Shown in pieces: positions 56,964-64,000 of a stretch of 64,000 nucleotides of DNA (the first letter of the stretch is position 1; every line of letters begins with the position of its first letter). This stretch comes from Novosphingobium sp. Chol11 (lineage in GTDB: Bacteria; Pseudomonadota; Alphaproteobacteria; Sphingomonadales; Sphingomonadaceae), in assembly GCA_945906105.1 (NCBI GenBank), contig CAMDQO010000005.1, forward strand, positions 80,109 through 144,108, read 5' to 3'. The position numbers and the translations under genes are program-made. The notes under the pieces were generated by a model. The model made no database searches, had not been told where the DNA came from, and saw only the letters and a program-made list of their open reading frames with translations.

Positions 56964-57344
56964 CTAATCCCCGATCCCGGAGGTCCAATCCTGCGCGCGT
57001 GATTCAAGGCAGATGCGTGCGTATTTTTCACGGTTCTGGGTGATCCACAGCATGCCTTGCATGTCCGCCTTAGGCAACGGTTTTTCGAAATGCAGGCCGC
57101 ACTCACCATCCCGGCACCAGACCACGGTTGCATAGATGGTAAGCTCGTGAAAGCTGAGGATAGCGGTGGTGTTTGGTGCGAGGGGCTTGTCGAGGCGCAA
57201 GTGGGCTCCGGTTGCCGATATATCATCAAGCAGGCAGCACCGCGTTTCATGAGTCAGCACGAGCGAGGCACTGACACCCAAGCGCAAGCGATTGAGCGCG
57301 CGTTGGCCTTGCTGTCCGGCGGCGATGGCTGATCGTTTTAACAC
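56964..57344 (-). CDS. PilZ domain protein
   Basis: A 126-residue single PilZ domain. The c-di-GMP-binding D-x-S-x-x-G motif is DISATGAH, preceded by an arginine pair in RALNRLRLG that may serve as the R-x3-R site. It likely binds cyclic di-GMP and may respond to the diguanylate cyclase at 27968. Start is GTG 57344; later starts are possible. It lies between the zinc-ribbon gene and prmA on the same strand. Confidence 0.75.
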   Translation of the reverse strand: MLKRSAIAAGQQGQRALNRLRLGVSASLVLTHETRCCLLDDISATGAHLRLDKPLAPNTTAILSFHELTIYATVVWCRDGECGLHFEKPLPKADMQGMLWITQNREKYARICLESRAQDWTSGIGD

Positions 57345-57401
57345 CTAGGTATTGTGGCAGGAATTTATTACCATATCCTGCAAGATGAAATATTATAAAA
57401 A

Positions 57402-58319
57402 TCAGTACGTTCCGCTCCGTTTGCGCAGCCACAGGATTGACCAATCCCCGTTCACCAGCCGCGCGGCGATGCGCATTCCGGCGCGGCGGCAGGCCTTGCG
57501 CACTTGTGCTTCCTGCGTCTCGAGCAGTCCCGCCAGCAGCAAGTGTCCGCCCGGCAGCAGATGCTTCGCAAAATCCGGCGCAAGGCTGATCAGCGGCCCG
57601 GCGAGGATATTGGCGATAATCAGATCATAAGGCCCGCGCACCTGCAACAGCGGGTGGTCCATGCCGTCGGCGACCAGCATGGTCAGTTCGCCATTGCCCG
57701 CTCCCAGCGCCACGCCATTTTCACGGGCGTTGTCTGCCACTACATCAAGGCACACCGCATCGATATCGCTCGCCGTCGCCAGCGCGCGCGGCCACAGATG
57801 CAGCGCGGCGAAGGCGAGCAGGCCGGTGCCGGTGCCGATGTCAGCGCAGTTCCTCACCACCACGCCCTGCTGTTTCATATGGCTGAGCATGGTGAGGCAC
57901 CCGGCAGTGGTGGCGTGCTGGCCGGTGCCGAAAGCCTGACTGGCGGGGATGGTGTAATCGCGCAGGCCCGGTTCACTGAGCGCCGGATGTTCGGGCGTGT
58001 GGACATGAAACACCCCGGCGCGGATCGGCTCAAGCCCTTGCTGGCTGGTGGTTAGCCAATCGACCTGGGGCAATTTCTCGGTGGTGAAGACTGGCGCAAG
58101 TCCGGAAAACAACGCCGCAACCATCGCCTTGTCGGCTTTGCTGGGCTTGCGTGCCAGCCATGCTTCAAGCCGCCAGTCATCGGGCTTGTCCTCGGCAATC
58201 TCGCTGCCCGAAATGACCACATCGTGATCCCAGTCCCACACATCTTCGTGAGCGATCAGCGCCGCTTCGATGATCGGGCGCGGAGCGTAAGTCGTCAGCT
58301 TCCAACTGTCAGCGGACAT
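57402..58319 (-). CDS. prmA: Ribosomal protein L11 methyltransferase
   Basis: A 305-residue PrmA. The C-terminal domain has the SAM-binding motif CADIGTGTGLLAFAALHLWP preceded by QAFGTGQHATT, and the catalytic segment YDLIIANILAGPL with the N-I-L-A substrate motif. It trimethylates ribosomal protein L11. ATG 58319 is used, with a GGAG ribosome site inside the preceding SDR gene, with which it overlaps by 11 bp. Confidence 0.92.
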   Translation of the reverse strand: MSADSWKLTTYAPRPIIEAALIAHEDVWDWDHDVVISGSEIAEDKPDDWRLEAWLARKPSKADKAMVAALFSGLAPVFTTEKLPQVDWLTTSQQGLEPIRAGVFHVHTPEHPALSEPGLRDYTIPASQAFGTGQHATTAGCLTMLSHMKQQGVVVRNCADIGTGTGLLAFAALHLWPRALATASDIDAVCLDVVADNARENGVALGAGNGELTMLVADGMDHPLLQVRGPYDLIIANILAGPLISLAPDFAKHLLPGGHLLLAGLLETQEAQVRKACRRAGMRIAARLVNGDWSILWLRKRSGTY

Positions 58320-59040
58320 AGCTGGCTCCATTGGCATCGAGTGTCGCCCCGGTCATGCTTTCGGGGGCATCGAGCGCGCAGAACACGGCGATGCTGGCGA
58401 TTTCATCAGGCGTTGCTACCCGGCCGAGAGGAATATCGGCCAGCAACTCCGCCCCGCCCCGGCTGGTGAGGTAATCTCCGGCCATGGCCGTATCGGTGAA
58501 GCCGGGGGTGATCGCGTAGCTCATCACGCCCTTGGCGGCATATTGGCGCGCGATGGTCTTGTGCAGGGCCAGCATCCCGCCTTTGGCAGCGGCATAGTGC
58601 CAGTGATCGGGTGAATCGCCCCGGTGCCCGGCGCGGCTGGCAATGTGGACAATCCGGCCCCCAACTCCTCTTGTGGCGCGTTCGCTCGCCAGCCAGTGCT
58701 TCACGGCGAAGCGCGAAAGCTGGGCGGCGGCGGTAAGGTTTATCCGCAAGGTATCTTCCCAATTATCAAGCCATTGGATGTCCGATGCATCAAGCGGATT
58801 GGGGCTGAACAGCCCGGCATTGTTCACCAGCACATCGATATGCCCGCCCGCGCGATAAAGCGCCTCTTCCCACAGCATCTGCGGCGCGCTCGGCTCGGCA
58901 AAATCGGCGGGGATGGTACTTGGATCAACCGTGGTGGTGGCATGGCCGATCACCGTCACCCCGCGCGCGACAAGGGCAGAGGCAATCACCGCGCCAATTC
59001 CGCGCGATGATCCGGTAACGAGAGCTGTGATTTTTGGCAT
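58309..59040 (-). CDS. SDR family oxidoreductase
   Basis: A 243-residue short-chain dehydrogenase. The NAD(P) motif is TGSSRGIG; NNAG, the catalytic Ser in HIASRAG and Y-x-x-x-K in HYAAAKGG are present. The C-terminus closes with GATLDANGASYVR. The substrate is unknown; it resembles 3-oxoacyl-ACP reductase-type enzymes. It overlaps prmA by 11 bp. Confidence 0.85.
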   Translation of the reverse strand: MPKITALVTGSSRGIGAVIASALVARGVTVIGHATTTVDPSTIPADFAEPSAPQMLWEEALYRAGGHIDVLVNNAGLFSPNPLDASDIQWLDNWEDTLRINLTAAAQLSRFAVKHWLASERATRGVGGRIVHIASRAGHRGDSPDHWHYAAAKGGMLALHKTIARQYAAKGVMSYAITPGFTDTAMAGDYLTSRGGAELLADIPLGRVATPDEIASIAVFCALDAPESMTGATLDANGASYVR

Positions 59041-59146
59041 GACGCTGTTTGGCGCGACGCAACGAAAGGGGCAAGTGCCTTGCCCTCAATTCAGAGCATA
59101 CATGTGCTGGAGCGGTTTTGGGTGCTAAGCTTGGTAATCCGCTGAA

Positions 59147-59395
59147 TTACCAGTCATGCTCCCGCCACCGGGTAGCGCTGCACAGCGTGCACTTTTCCTC
59201 ATCCTGCTCAACGGTTTCCGAATCGCCCCAGTTGTGCTGTCCCGGTTCAACAGAGCCTTCAAAACTGCAACCGTTCAAACCCGGTCGTTGTCCTGTGGTG
59301 TTGGTCGCATCCCTTCCGCAACGGCTGCAACTCCAGCTGTATTTGATGCGGCTATTGCCGGTCGGCTGGTAATCATGATCACACTTGTCTGACAT
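59147..59395 (-). CDS. Small cysteine-rich protein, 82 aa
   Basis: An 82-residue protein with CxxC pairs (SWSCSRCGRD and CTLCSATRW) plus further Cys and His residues, which suggests one or two zinc sites. No family is recognised. The start ATG 59395 has a GAGAGGG ribosome site; a longer frame from 59545 is not needed. It stands alone, 107 bp from the SDR gene. Confidence 0.6.
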   Translation of the reverse strand: MSDKCDHDYQPTGNSRIKYSWSCSRCGRDATNTTGQRPGLNGCSFEGSVEPGQHNWGDSETVEQDEEKCTLCSATRWREHDW

Positions 59396-59662
59396 GACGG
59401 CCCTCTCGCTCTGCTGAAACTTGCCCGTGGGCAGGACGCCAAAGCGATGGCTGATTTTTGGCCGAAGCGCATTGATGTGGGTCAAATCAACCCGTGATCC
59501 AGCGCTCGACCGACAGGCATGGGCAAAGGGTTTCTTCGCGCCCACAGTTGGCAGATCGCGCCTCGTGCAGGATCATACTGCTGACCCGGCACCATGAGCC
59601 AAGCAAGCCCGCTTGCACCGCCTCCACTAAGCTGCGCCGGGAACGGAAACTCCGCTTGGAAC
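59396..59662. other. Spacer without a supported gene
   Basis: This 267-bp stretch lies between the small cysteine-rich gene and the exported protein gene. Reading frames here look like shadows: they lack ribosome sites and known motifs. It presumably holds the promoter of the 82-residue gene. I see no repeat or hairpin of note. Confidence 0.6.
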
Positions 59663-60253
59663 TCAGTAGGGCTCACATTCTGCTTGCTGGCCGATCGCGA
59701 AGTTTTGTGCGCCAAGCATGCGGCCGACTTGTCCGCCCATGTGCCCGCCGGAAAAGATCACCTTCCCGGCACGGATCGAGACGGTTCCAGCATTGCCTCC
59801 CTCCAGATCCGTGTAGCGACCGCTGGCATTCACCTTGAAACTAAGCCCGATCATGATCCGCCCGCCGGTGCCGTAGCAAGCGTATTCTCCCGGCTTTAGC
59901 GAACCCCCAACTCTCCTGACCGGTGCCGGGCGCGCAATTCTTGACTGTTGCTGGTTGGGATTGCCTGAATTTGCCGCCGCCGCAGGTGCGCGATCGGCAG
60001 TCAGGTTGCCCTGACCGTAAACGATGTAGTTGCCGCCAGCCCACTGGCGGAATGGATTGCAGTTTACCTTCATGACCGAGTTCGGGTGATTTTCGCTCAC
60101 CGTGCAGGTTTGGGAATCGGCCACATTTTCACTGACTGAAAACTGCACTTTGTCACCGACTTGATACTTGTCGCGCCACGGACTGTCCGAGGCGACCGCA
60201 GCCATGGAGACTGATCCAGACAGAATTACGATCGTTTTGGTTAGAATTCGCAT
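59663..60253 (-). CDS. Exported protein of unknown function
   Basis: A 196-residue protein with a signal peptide (RILTKTIVILSGSVSMAAVA). The first mature part (KYQVGDKVQFSVSENVADSQTCTV) looks like a beta-rich domain. The C-terminal part (LKPGEYACYGTGGRIMIGLSFKVNASGRYTDLEGGNAGTVSIR) resembles small periplasmic beta proteins. No family was assigned. I use ATG 60253 to keep the signal peptide. Confidence 0.7.
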   Translation of the reverse strand: MRILTKTIVILSGSVSMAAVASDSPWRDKYQVGDKVQFSVSENVADSQTCTVSENHPNSVMKVNCNPFRQWAGGNYIVYGQGNLTADRAPAAAANSGNPNQQQSRIARPAPVRRVGGSLKPGEYACYGTGGRIMIGLSFKVNASGRYTDLEGGNAGTVSIRAGKVIFSGGHMGGQVGRMLGAQNFAIGQQAECEPY

Positions 60254-60547
60254 GAACAGTGCCTCTAACTTAAGTAGGCCGCACAAATTCGCCGGTCCTC
60301 CCAAACAGAGGTAACTTAGCTGCGCGATGATGGTTGGCAATTTAATACTGCATTGCCGCTGCAAATTACGGAGACAGGCAAGTTAAAATGACAGGTGCCA
60401 ATGCCTGAATTCTGCGCCGGGCGGCGCATGCCCATCCTCGTGCCAAAGATCCCGAACGCCCCCGCTTGCACCGTCCCCCGTTTTGGCTAAGGGGATGCCA
60501 GCAGCACGCGCCCGCGCGAGTCACAATTTTCAGGGGAACATCAGCCA
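60254..60547. other. Spacer before sdhC
   Basis: This 294-bp spacer between divergent genes contains an ACGGAGACAG-type motif at 60363-60380 and presumably the sdhCDA promoter. No gene is supported. The sdhC ribosome site (AGGGGA) lies just before its start. I could not assign -35/-10 boxes with confidence. Confidence 0.6.
60363..60380. repeat. ACGG(A/T)GACAG motif, copy 1
   Basis: AAATTACGGAGACAGGCA occurs here, with a second TGACAGGTGCCAATG nearby at about 60389-60403. Close copies lie at 63395-63414 and 63463-63480. From memory, TTAAATTACGGTGACAG-type words often flank REP-associated tyrosine transposase genes; none is in this window. Confidence 0.5.
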
Positions 60548-60994
60548 ATGGCACCCGCTCCGAACCGACCCACTTCACCGCACCTGCAAATCTGGCGCTG
60601 GGGTCCGGCCATGGCCATTTCGATCCTGCACCGCGTAACCGGCACCGGCCTCGCCACTTTCGGGCTTGGCATTCTGCTGTGGTGGCTCTGCGCGCTGGCG
60701 AGCGGGCCGGATGCCTATGCCAGCTTCACCGGCTGGGTCTGGGCGGATCTTGGCTCGCTTGAATGGGATGGCTTTGGCGCCATCGTCGCCTCGCTGGTCC
60801 GTGTGGCGCTCAAGGTGCTGATGATCGGGCTGAGCTGGTCCTTCTTCGAACATCTGCTTTCGGGCCTGCGCCACTTCGTGCTCGATATCGGCGCGGGTTA
60901 CGAAGTTGACAGCAACAACCGCTGGTCGGCGATCCTGCCGGTCGTGGCGATTCTTCTCACAGCTGCCTTCTGGGCCGCTCTCCTTCTCCGCTGA
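60548..60994 (+). CDS. sdhC: Succinate dehydrogenase cytochrome b556 subunit
   Basis: A 148-residue membrane anchor with three helices. It has the ILHRVTG motif used for heme and quinone binding and the HLLSGLRHFVLD helix with the heme-ligand histidine. It is part of complex II and reduces quinone. It begins the sdhCDA operon with an AGGGGA ribosome site. Length is typical. Confidence 0.95.
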   Translation: MAPAPNRPTSPHLQIWRWGPAMAISILHRVTGTGLATFGLGILLWWLCALASGPDAYASFTGWVWADLGSLEWDGFGAIVASLVRVALKVLMIGLSWSFFEHLLSGLRHFVLDIGAGYEVDSNNRWSAILPVVAILLTAAFWAALLLR

Positions 60995-61002
60995 GGTTTA
61001 TC

Positions 61003-61386
61003 ATGGGTAACGGAACTTCGATCGGACGCGTTCGCGGACTTGGCTCGGCGCATTCTGGCGCGCATCACTGGCTGCTGCAGCGCTTCACCGCAATCGGCAA
61101 CCTGCTGCTGATGACCTATCTGCTGGTCTCCTTCCTGCTGCTGCCTAACCTCAGCTATATGGCGGTGAATGACTGGCTGGCGCACTCTATTCCCGCCACG
61201 GCGGTCGGCCTGCTGGTGATCAGCCTGTTCTGGCACGCCAAGCTTGGCCTACAAGTGGTGATCGAGGACTATGTCCACGAAAGTGCCAGCAAATTCGCCT
61301 GCATCGCCGCGCTGAACCTCGCTGCCTTTGGCGGCGCGGGCTTCGGTGTTTTCTCGATTGTCCGTATCGCTCTGGGAGCCGCCTGA
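61003..61386 (+). CDS. sdhD: Succinate dehydrogenase membrane anchor subunit
   Basis: A 127-residue three-helix anchor. The N-terminus has the [20 protein letters not shown] motif, and the middle helix includes [19 protein letters not shown] with the likely heme-ligand histidine and quinone-site residues. It starts 8 bp after sdhC and ends 1 bp before sdhA. Confidence 0.95.
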   Translation: MGNGTSIGRVRGLGSAHSGAHHWLLQRFTAIGNLLLMTYLLVSFLLLPNLSYMAVNDWLAHSIPATAVGLLVISLFWHAKLGLQVVIEDYVHESASKFACIAALNLAAFGGAGFGVFSIVRIALGAA

Positions 61387-61387
61387 A

Positions 61388-63211
61388 ATGGCTACTGCTG
61401 CATCTGCAAAACCTGCCTATAAGATCATTGACCACACCTATGACACAGTTGTCGTGGGTGCGGGCGGTTCCGGCCTGCGCGCCACCATGGGCAGTGCTGA
61501 GGCGGGGCTCAAGACCGCCTGCATCACCAAGGTGTTCCCCACCCGCAGCCACACCGTAGCGGCGCAAGGCGGTATTGCCGCCAGCCTGCAGAACAATTCG
61601 CCCGATCACTGGACCTGGCATATGTTCGATACCGTCAAAGGGTCGGACTGGCTGGGCGATCAGGACGCCATCGAATATATGGTGCGCGAAGCCCCTCAGG
61701 CGGTTTACGAGCTGGAGCACGCAGGCGTGCCGTTCAGCCGCAACGCCGATGGCACGATCTACCAGCGCCCGTTTGGCGGCCATATGCAGAATATGGGCGA
61801 AGGCCCGCCGGTGCAGCGCACCTGCGCCGCAGCCGACCGCACCGGCCACGCCATGCTCCACGCGCTCTACCAGCAGAGCCTGAAGTATGACGCTGACTTC
61901 TTCATCGAATATTTCGCCATCGATCTGATCATGGACGGCGGAAAGTGCGTTGGCGTGATCGCCCTATGCATGGACGATGGTTCGATCCACCGCTTCCGCG
62001 CCAAGGCGGTGGTGCTGGCAACCGGCGGCTATGGCCGCTCTTATTTCACCGCGACCAGCGCCCACACCTGCACCGGTGACGGCGGCGGCATGGTGCTGCG
62101 CGCAGGCCTGCCGTTGCAGGACATGGAATTCATCCAGTTCCACCCGACCGGAATTTACGGCGCGGGCGTGCTGATCACCGAAGGCGCACGCGGCGAAGGC
62201 GGCTATCTGACCAACTCCGAGGGTGAGCGTTTCATGGAACGCTATGCGCCGTCGGCCAAGGATCTGGCCTCGCGCGACGTTGTCAGCCGTTCGATGGCGC
62301 TGGAAATCCGCGAAGGGCGCGGCGTTGGCCCGAACAAGGACCACATCTACCTCCACCTCGATCACATCGCGCCCGAAGTGCTGGCGCAGCGGCTTCCCGG
62401 CATTACCGAAAGCGGCAAAATTTTCGCCGGTGTCGATCTCACCCGCCAGCCACTGCCCGTCTGCCCGACGGTGCATTACAATATGGGCGGGATCCCGACC
62501 AATTATCACGGCGAAGTCGTCACCATCGGGGCCGATGGCAACCCCGAAACTATCGTCCCCGGCCTGTTTGCCGTGGGTGAAGCGGCCTGCGTTTCGGTGC
62601 ACGGCGCCAACCGGCTTGGTTCCAACTCGCTGATCGATCTGGTGGTCTTTGGCCGCGCAGCCGGACACCGCCTGAAGCAGCTGATCACGCCGGGCACCGC
62701 CCATGCCGAACTGCCCAAGGACTCAGCCGATCTCGCGCTGACCCGCCTCGATCATTTCCGCCATGCCAAGGGCGGCTCGCCCACCGCCGTCGTGCGCACC
62801 GAAATGCAGCAGAATATGCAGACGCACTGCGCGGTGTTCCGCAACGATGAACTGATGGCCGAGGGCAAGAAGCAGCTCGCCAAGACCTACAGCCGTATGC
62901 AGGACATCCACGTCACCGACCGTTCGCTGATCTGGAATTCAGACCTGATCGAGACGCTCGAACTCGACAATTTGATCAGCCAGGCCACCGTCACCATCCA
63001 CGGCGCCCACAACCGCAAGGAAAGCCGCGGCGCCCACGCCCACGAAGATTTCCCCGAGCGTGACGACAAGGGCTGGATGAAGCACACTGCCGCCTGGTTC
63101 GACGGCTGGGGTGGCAAAGGCGGCGATGTGAAGATCGATTACCGCCCGGTGCATGAGTTCACGCTCACCGATGATGTCGAGTACATCAAGCCGAAAAAGC
63201 GGGTTTATTGA
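61388..63211 (+). CDS. sdhA: Succinate dehydrogenase flavoprotein subunit
   Basis: A 607-residue flavoprotein that oxidises succinate to fumarate. It has the FAD-binding [12 protein letters not shown], the covalent-FAD histidine H55 in [10 protein letters not shown], the substrate-site QFHPTGIYG and the [19 protein letters not shown] motif. I use ATG 61388. The next gene expected, sdhB (the iron-sulfur subunit), is not found in the rest of the window. Confidence 0.97.
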   Translation: MATAASAKPAYKIIDHTYDTVVVGAGGSGLRATMGSAEAGLKTACITKVFPTRSHTVAAQGGIAASLQNNSPDHWTWHMFDTVKGSDWLGDQDAIEYMVREAPQAVYELEHAGVPFSRNADGTIYQRPFGGHMQNMGEGPPVQRTCAAADRTGHAMLHALYQQSLKYDADFFIEYFAIDLIMDGGKCVGVIALCMDDGSIHRFRAKAVVLATGGYGRSYFTATSAHTCTGDGGGMVLRAGLPLQDMEFIQFHPTGIYGAGVLITEGARGEGGYLTNSEGERFMERYAPSAKDLASRDVVSRSMALEIREGRGVGPNKDHIYLHLDHIAPEVLAQRLPGITESGKIFAGVDLTRQPLPVCPTVHYNMGGIPTNYHGEVVTIGADGNPETIVPGLFAVGEAACVSVHGANRLGSNSLIDLVVFGRAAGHRLKQLITPGTAHAELPKDSADLALTRLDHFRHAKGGSPTAVVRTEMQQNMQTHCAVFRNDELMAEGKKQLAKTYSRMQDIHVTDRSLIWNSDLIETLELDNLISQATVTIHGAHNRKESRGAHAHEDFPERDDKGWMKHTAAWFDGWGGKGGDVKIDYRPVHEFTLTDDVEYIKPKKRVY

Positions 63212-63406
63212 TTGACTGACAGATGGTTGCTAACTGATGAGAGGGAGGACGTTGCTGCCTCACTGCGACACTGCTTGGCATCATTTGACCTTGTCCAAAG
63301 TGATCACCATGCCTTCAAATGGGTGCTGATTTCACTGCATTCTGCACTTCAAGGCAGTACTGTTTGTCACCTCACGACGACAGCGCCGCCGCTTAAATTA
63401 CGGTGA
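63212..63406 (+). pseudogene. Truncated hypothetical ORF after sdhA
   Basis: A 64-codon reading frame begins with TTG directly after the sdhA stop and includes LTDEREDVAASLRHCLASFD and KWVLISLHSALQGSTVC. These segments resemble, from memory, the beginning of longer hypothetical proteins, but here the frame stops at 63406 inside a repeat-like ACGGTGACAG region. It is therefore likely a remnant cut short by an insertion or deletion. No ribosome site is obvious. Confidence 0.5.
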
Positions 63407-63414
63407 CAGGTGCA
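63395..63414. repeat. ACGGTGACAG motif, copy 2
   Basis: AAATTACGGTGACAGGTGCA, followed by an AACCCCCAA-type stretch. It cuts the end of the truncated ORF. Compare 63463-63480 and 60363-60380. Confidence 0.55.
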
Positions 63415-63462
63415 ATAACCCCCAAACCCAACCAATTTCCCCTTGCATCCACCCACCAGCTC

Positions 63463-63480
63463 TACGGTGACAGTTTACAC
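63463..63480. repeat. ACGGTGACAG motif, copy 3
   Basis: TACGGTGACAGTTTACAC, again followed within a few bases by AACCCCCAA. The near-duplicate spacing with copy 2 (68 bp) suggests a tandem remnant of a mobile element edge. Confidence 0.55.
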
Positions 63481-63501
63481 AACCCCCAATCTCCCAAAAA
63501 A

Positions 63502-63533
63502 TCTTTGCGCCTTCGCGCCTTGGCGTGAATCAA
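63502..63533. repeat. Family A repeat, single arm
   Basis: One arm of the family A palindrome (compare 1842-1988 and 6310-6467) with CTTTGCGCC TTCGCGCC and a GGCGTGAATCAAG end. No opposite arm is found nearby. It lies between the truncated ORF and the IS3-type transposase, so this copy may have been cut by rearrangement. Confidence 0.8.
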
Positions 63534-63595
63534 GCCCGTTGCCTCTCCCCGCAAACTCGCCATAAGAAATGACGTGCTCCCCTGATTGTTACCAT

Positions 63596-64000
63596 TCAGA
63601 GGTAGAGTCCTTCCATTGTCTGGCTGATGGTTGATGGGATGACAAGCAGTGCCGGGGCATGCCCCGGCACTGCTTGTTTTGCGATCTCGGCGGGGGTGCG
63701 TCCACCAAGTTTCGAGTGCGGCCTGACCGTGTTGTAATCGTGCTGCCATTCGGCCAGCTCCATCCGTGCATGGGCCAGCGTTGTGAACAGCGTCTCGTTC
63801 AGACATTCGTCGCGCAACTTGCCGTTGAAGCTCTCGACGAACGCATTCTGGGTCGGCTTGCCGGGGGCCGTGTAATGCCATTCCACGCGGCGCTCCTTCG
63901 ACCAGCGCAGGATCGCCATGCTGGTCAGTTCGGTTCCATTGTCGCTGACGATCATGTGCGGCCTGCCCCGCTGGCCGATGATGGTGGTCAGCTCGCGGGC
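63596..64000 (-). mobile_element. IS3-family transposase (OrfB-like), partial
   Basis: The reading frame ends at 63596 and runs off the right edge, so only the C-terminal 134 residues are visible. They contain the DDE integrase catalytic part: SDNGTELTS with the second aspartate, then [16 protein letters not shown] with the catalytic glutamate, and the [15 protein letters not shown] end. This fits the rve_3 C-terminal core of IS3-family transposases. A 36-bp palindrome lies inside the coding end. The full element and its inverted ends lie outside the window. Confidence 0.88.
63642..63677. repeat. Perfect 36-bp palindrome in the transposase 3' end
   Basis: Arms ACAAGCAGTGCCGGGGC (63642-63658) and its complement (63661-63677) flank an AT. 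All 17 pairs match. In RNA it would form a very stable hairpin 46-81 bases before the transposase stop, within its coding region. Confidence 0.9.

Noticed and set aside
59482..59715. Reading frame between the cysteine-rich and the exported protein genes
   Set aside because: No ribosome site or motif, and it overlaps the end of the supported exported gene.
60466..60490. Possible sdhC promoter with a TTGCAC -35-like box
   Set aside because: The spacing to the -10-like sequence is about 13 bp, too short for a sigma-70 promoter.
61964..62704. Reading frame opposite sdhA
   Set aside because: Antisense shadow of a clear flavoprotein gene.

Overview
The window is dense, GC-rich chromosomal DNA from an alphaproteobacterium, most likely of the order Sphingomonadales (Erythrobacteraceae or Sphingomonadaceae). 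The evidence is the chvI-chvG-hprK-rapZ-EIIA-HPr block beside pckA, the bamD-recN-ligA order, and the bolA/J-protein/cobS neighbourhood. About 72 genes are supported and no gap between genes exceeds 300 bp. I saw no tRNA, rRNA, CRISPR array or prophage. The only mobile gene is a partial IS3-type transposase at the right edge.

Layout. 1-9 kb: the end of a sugar-dehydrogenase-like gene, an acetyltransferase, DUF1285, a CoA-type Nudix hydrolase, CCA-adding enzyme, a methyltransferase with parC, and an Fe-S supply operon (two cysteine desulfurases plus a 2Fe-2S ferredoxin). 9-14.5 kb: an alpha/beta hydrolase, a DUF885 metallopeptidase-like protein, DUF3597 and DUF937 proteins sharing a strong bidirectional terminator, then pckA. 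14.8-20.1 kb: an envelope two-component system (ChvI/ChvG) joined to a PTS-type phosphorelay (HPr kinase, RapZ, EIIA, HPr) and a TrmH methyltransferase. 20-26 kb: rmuC, def, recR, fmt, truA. 27-34 kb: cobS, a membrane diguanylate cyclase, a six-gene TetR-led detoxification operon, then a J-domain protein and bolA. 34-43 kb: hydrolases, an M28 peptidase, a 3-hydroxybutyrate dehydrogenase-like SDR, a zinc metallopeptidase, a lactate dehydrogenase, CreD, and a BlaI/M56-peptidase regulatory pair. 43-50 kb: an LLM oxidoreductase, two MFS transporters and small membrane proteins. 50-57 kb: bamD, an Rrf2 regulator, recN, ligA, a Gre factor and a TfoX-like protein. 57-64 kb: a PilZ protein, prmA, an SDR, two small cysteine-rich proteins (one of 58 aa), sdhCDA, a truncated gene, and the transposase.

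Most notable signals. (1) A BlaI/M56 regulatory pair has a clear double TAC-N4-GTA operator, but its receptor carries no penicillin-binding domain, and creD lies downstream. (2) Intergenic DNA holds five sequence families of long palindromic repeats; two copies of one family differ by a base that has changed in both arms, preserving perfect pairing. (3) sdhCDA is followed not by sdhB but by a truncated ORF, repeat debris and an IS3-type element. (4) A TetR operator overlaps the leader of a six-gene detoxification operon that appears inserted into an ancestral bolA-J-protein-cobS block. (5) The deformylase has a His-rich insertion, and one ABM-domain protein carries a Tat lipoprotein signal.

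Many genes overlap by 4 bp, and three junctions use TTGA (TTG start inside the TGA stop), so several starts were moved from the longest reading frame to the best supported codon.
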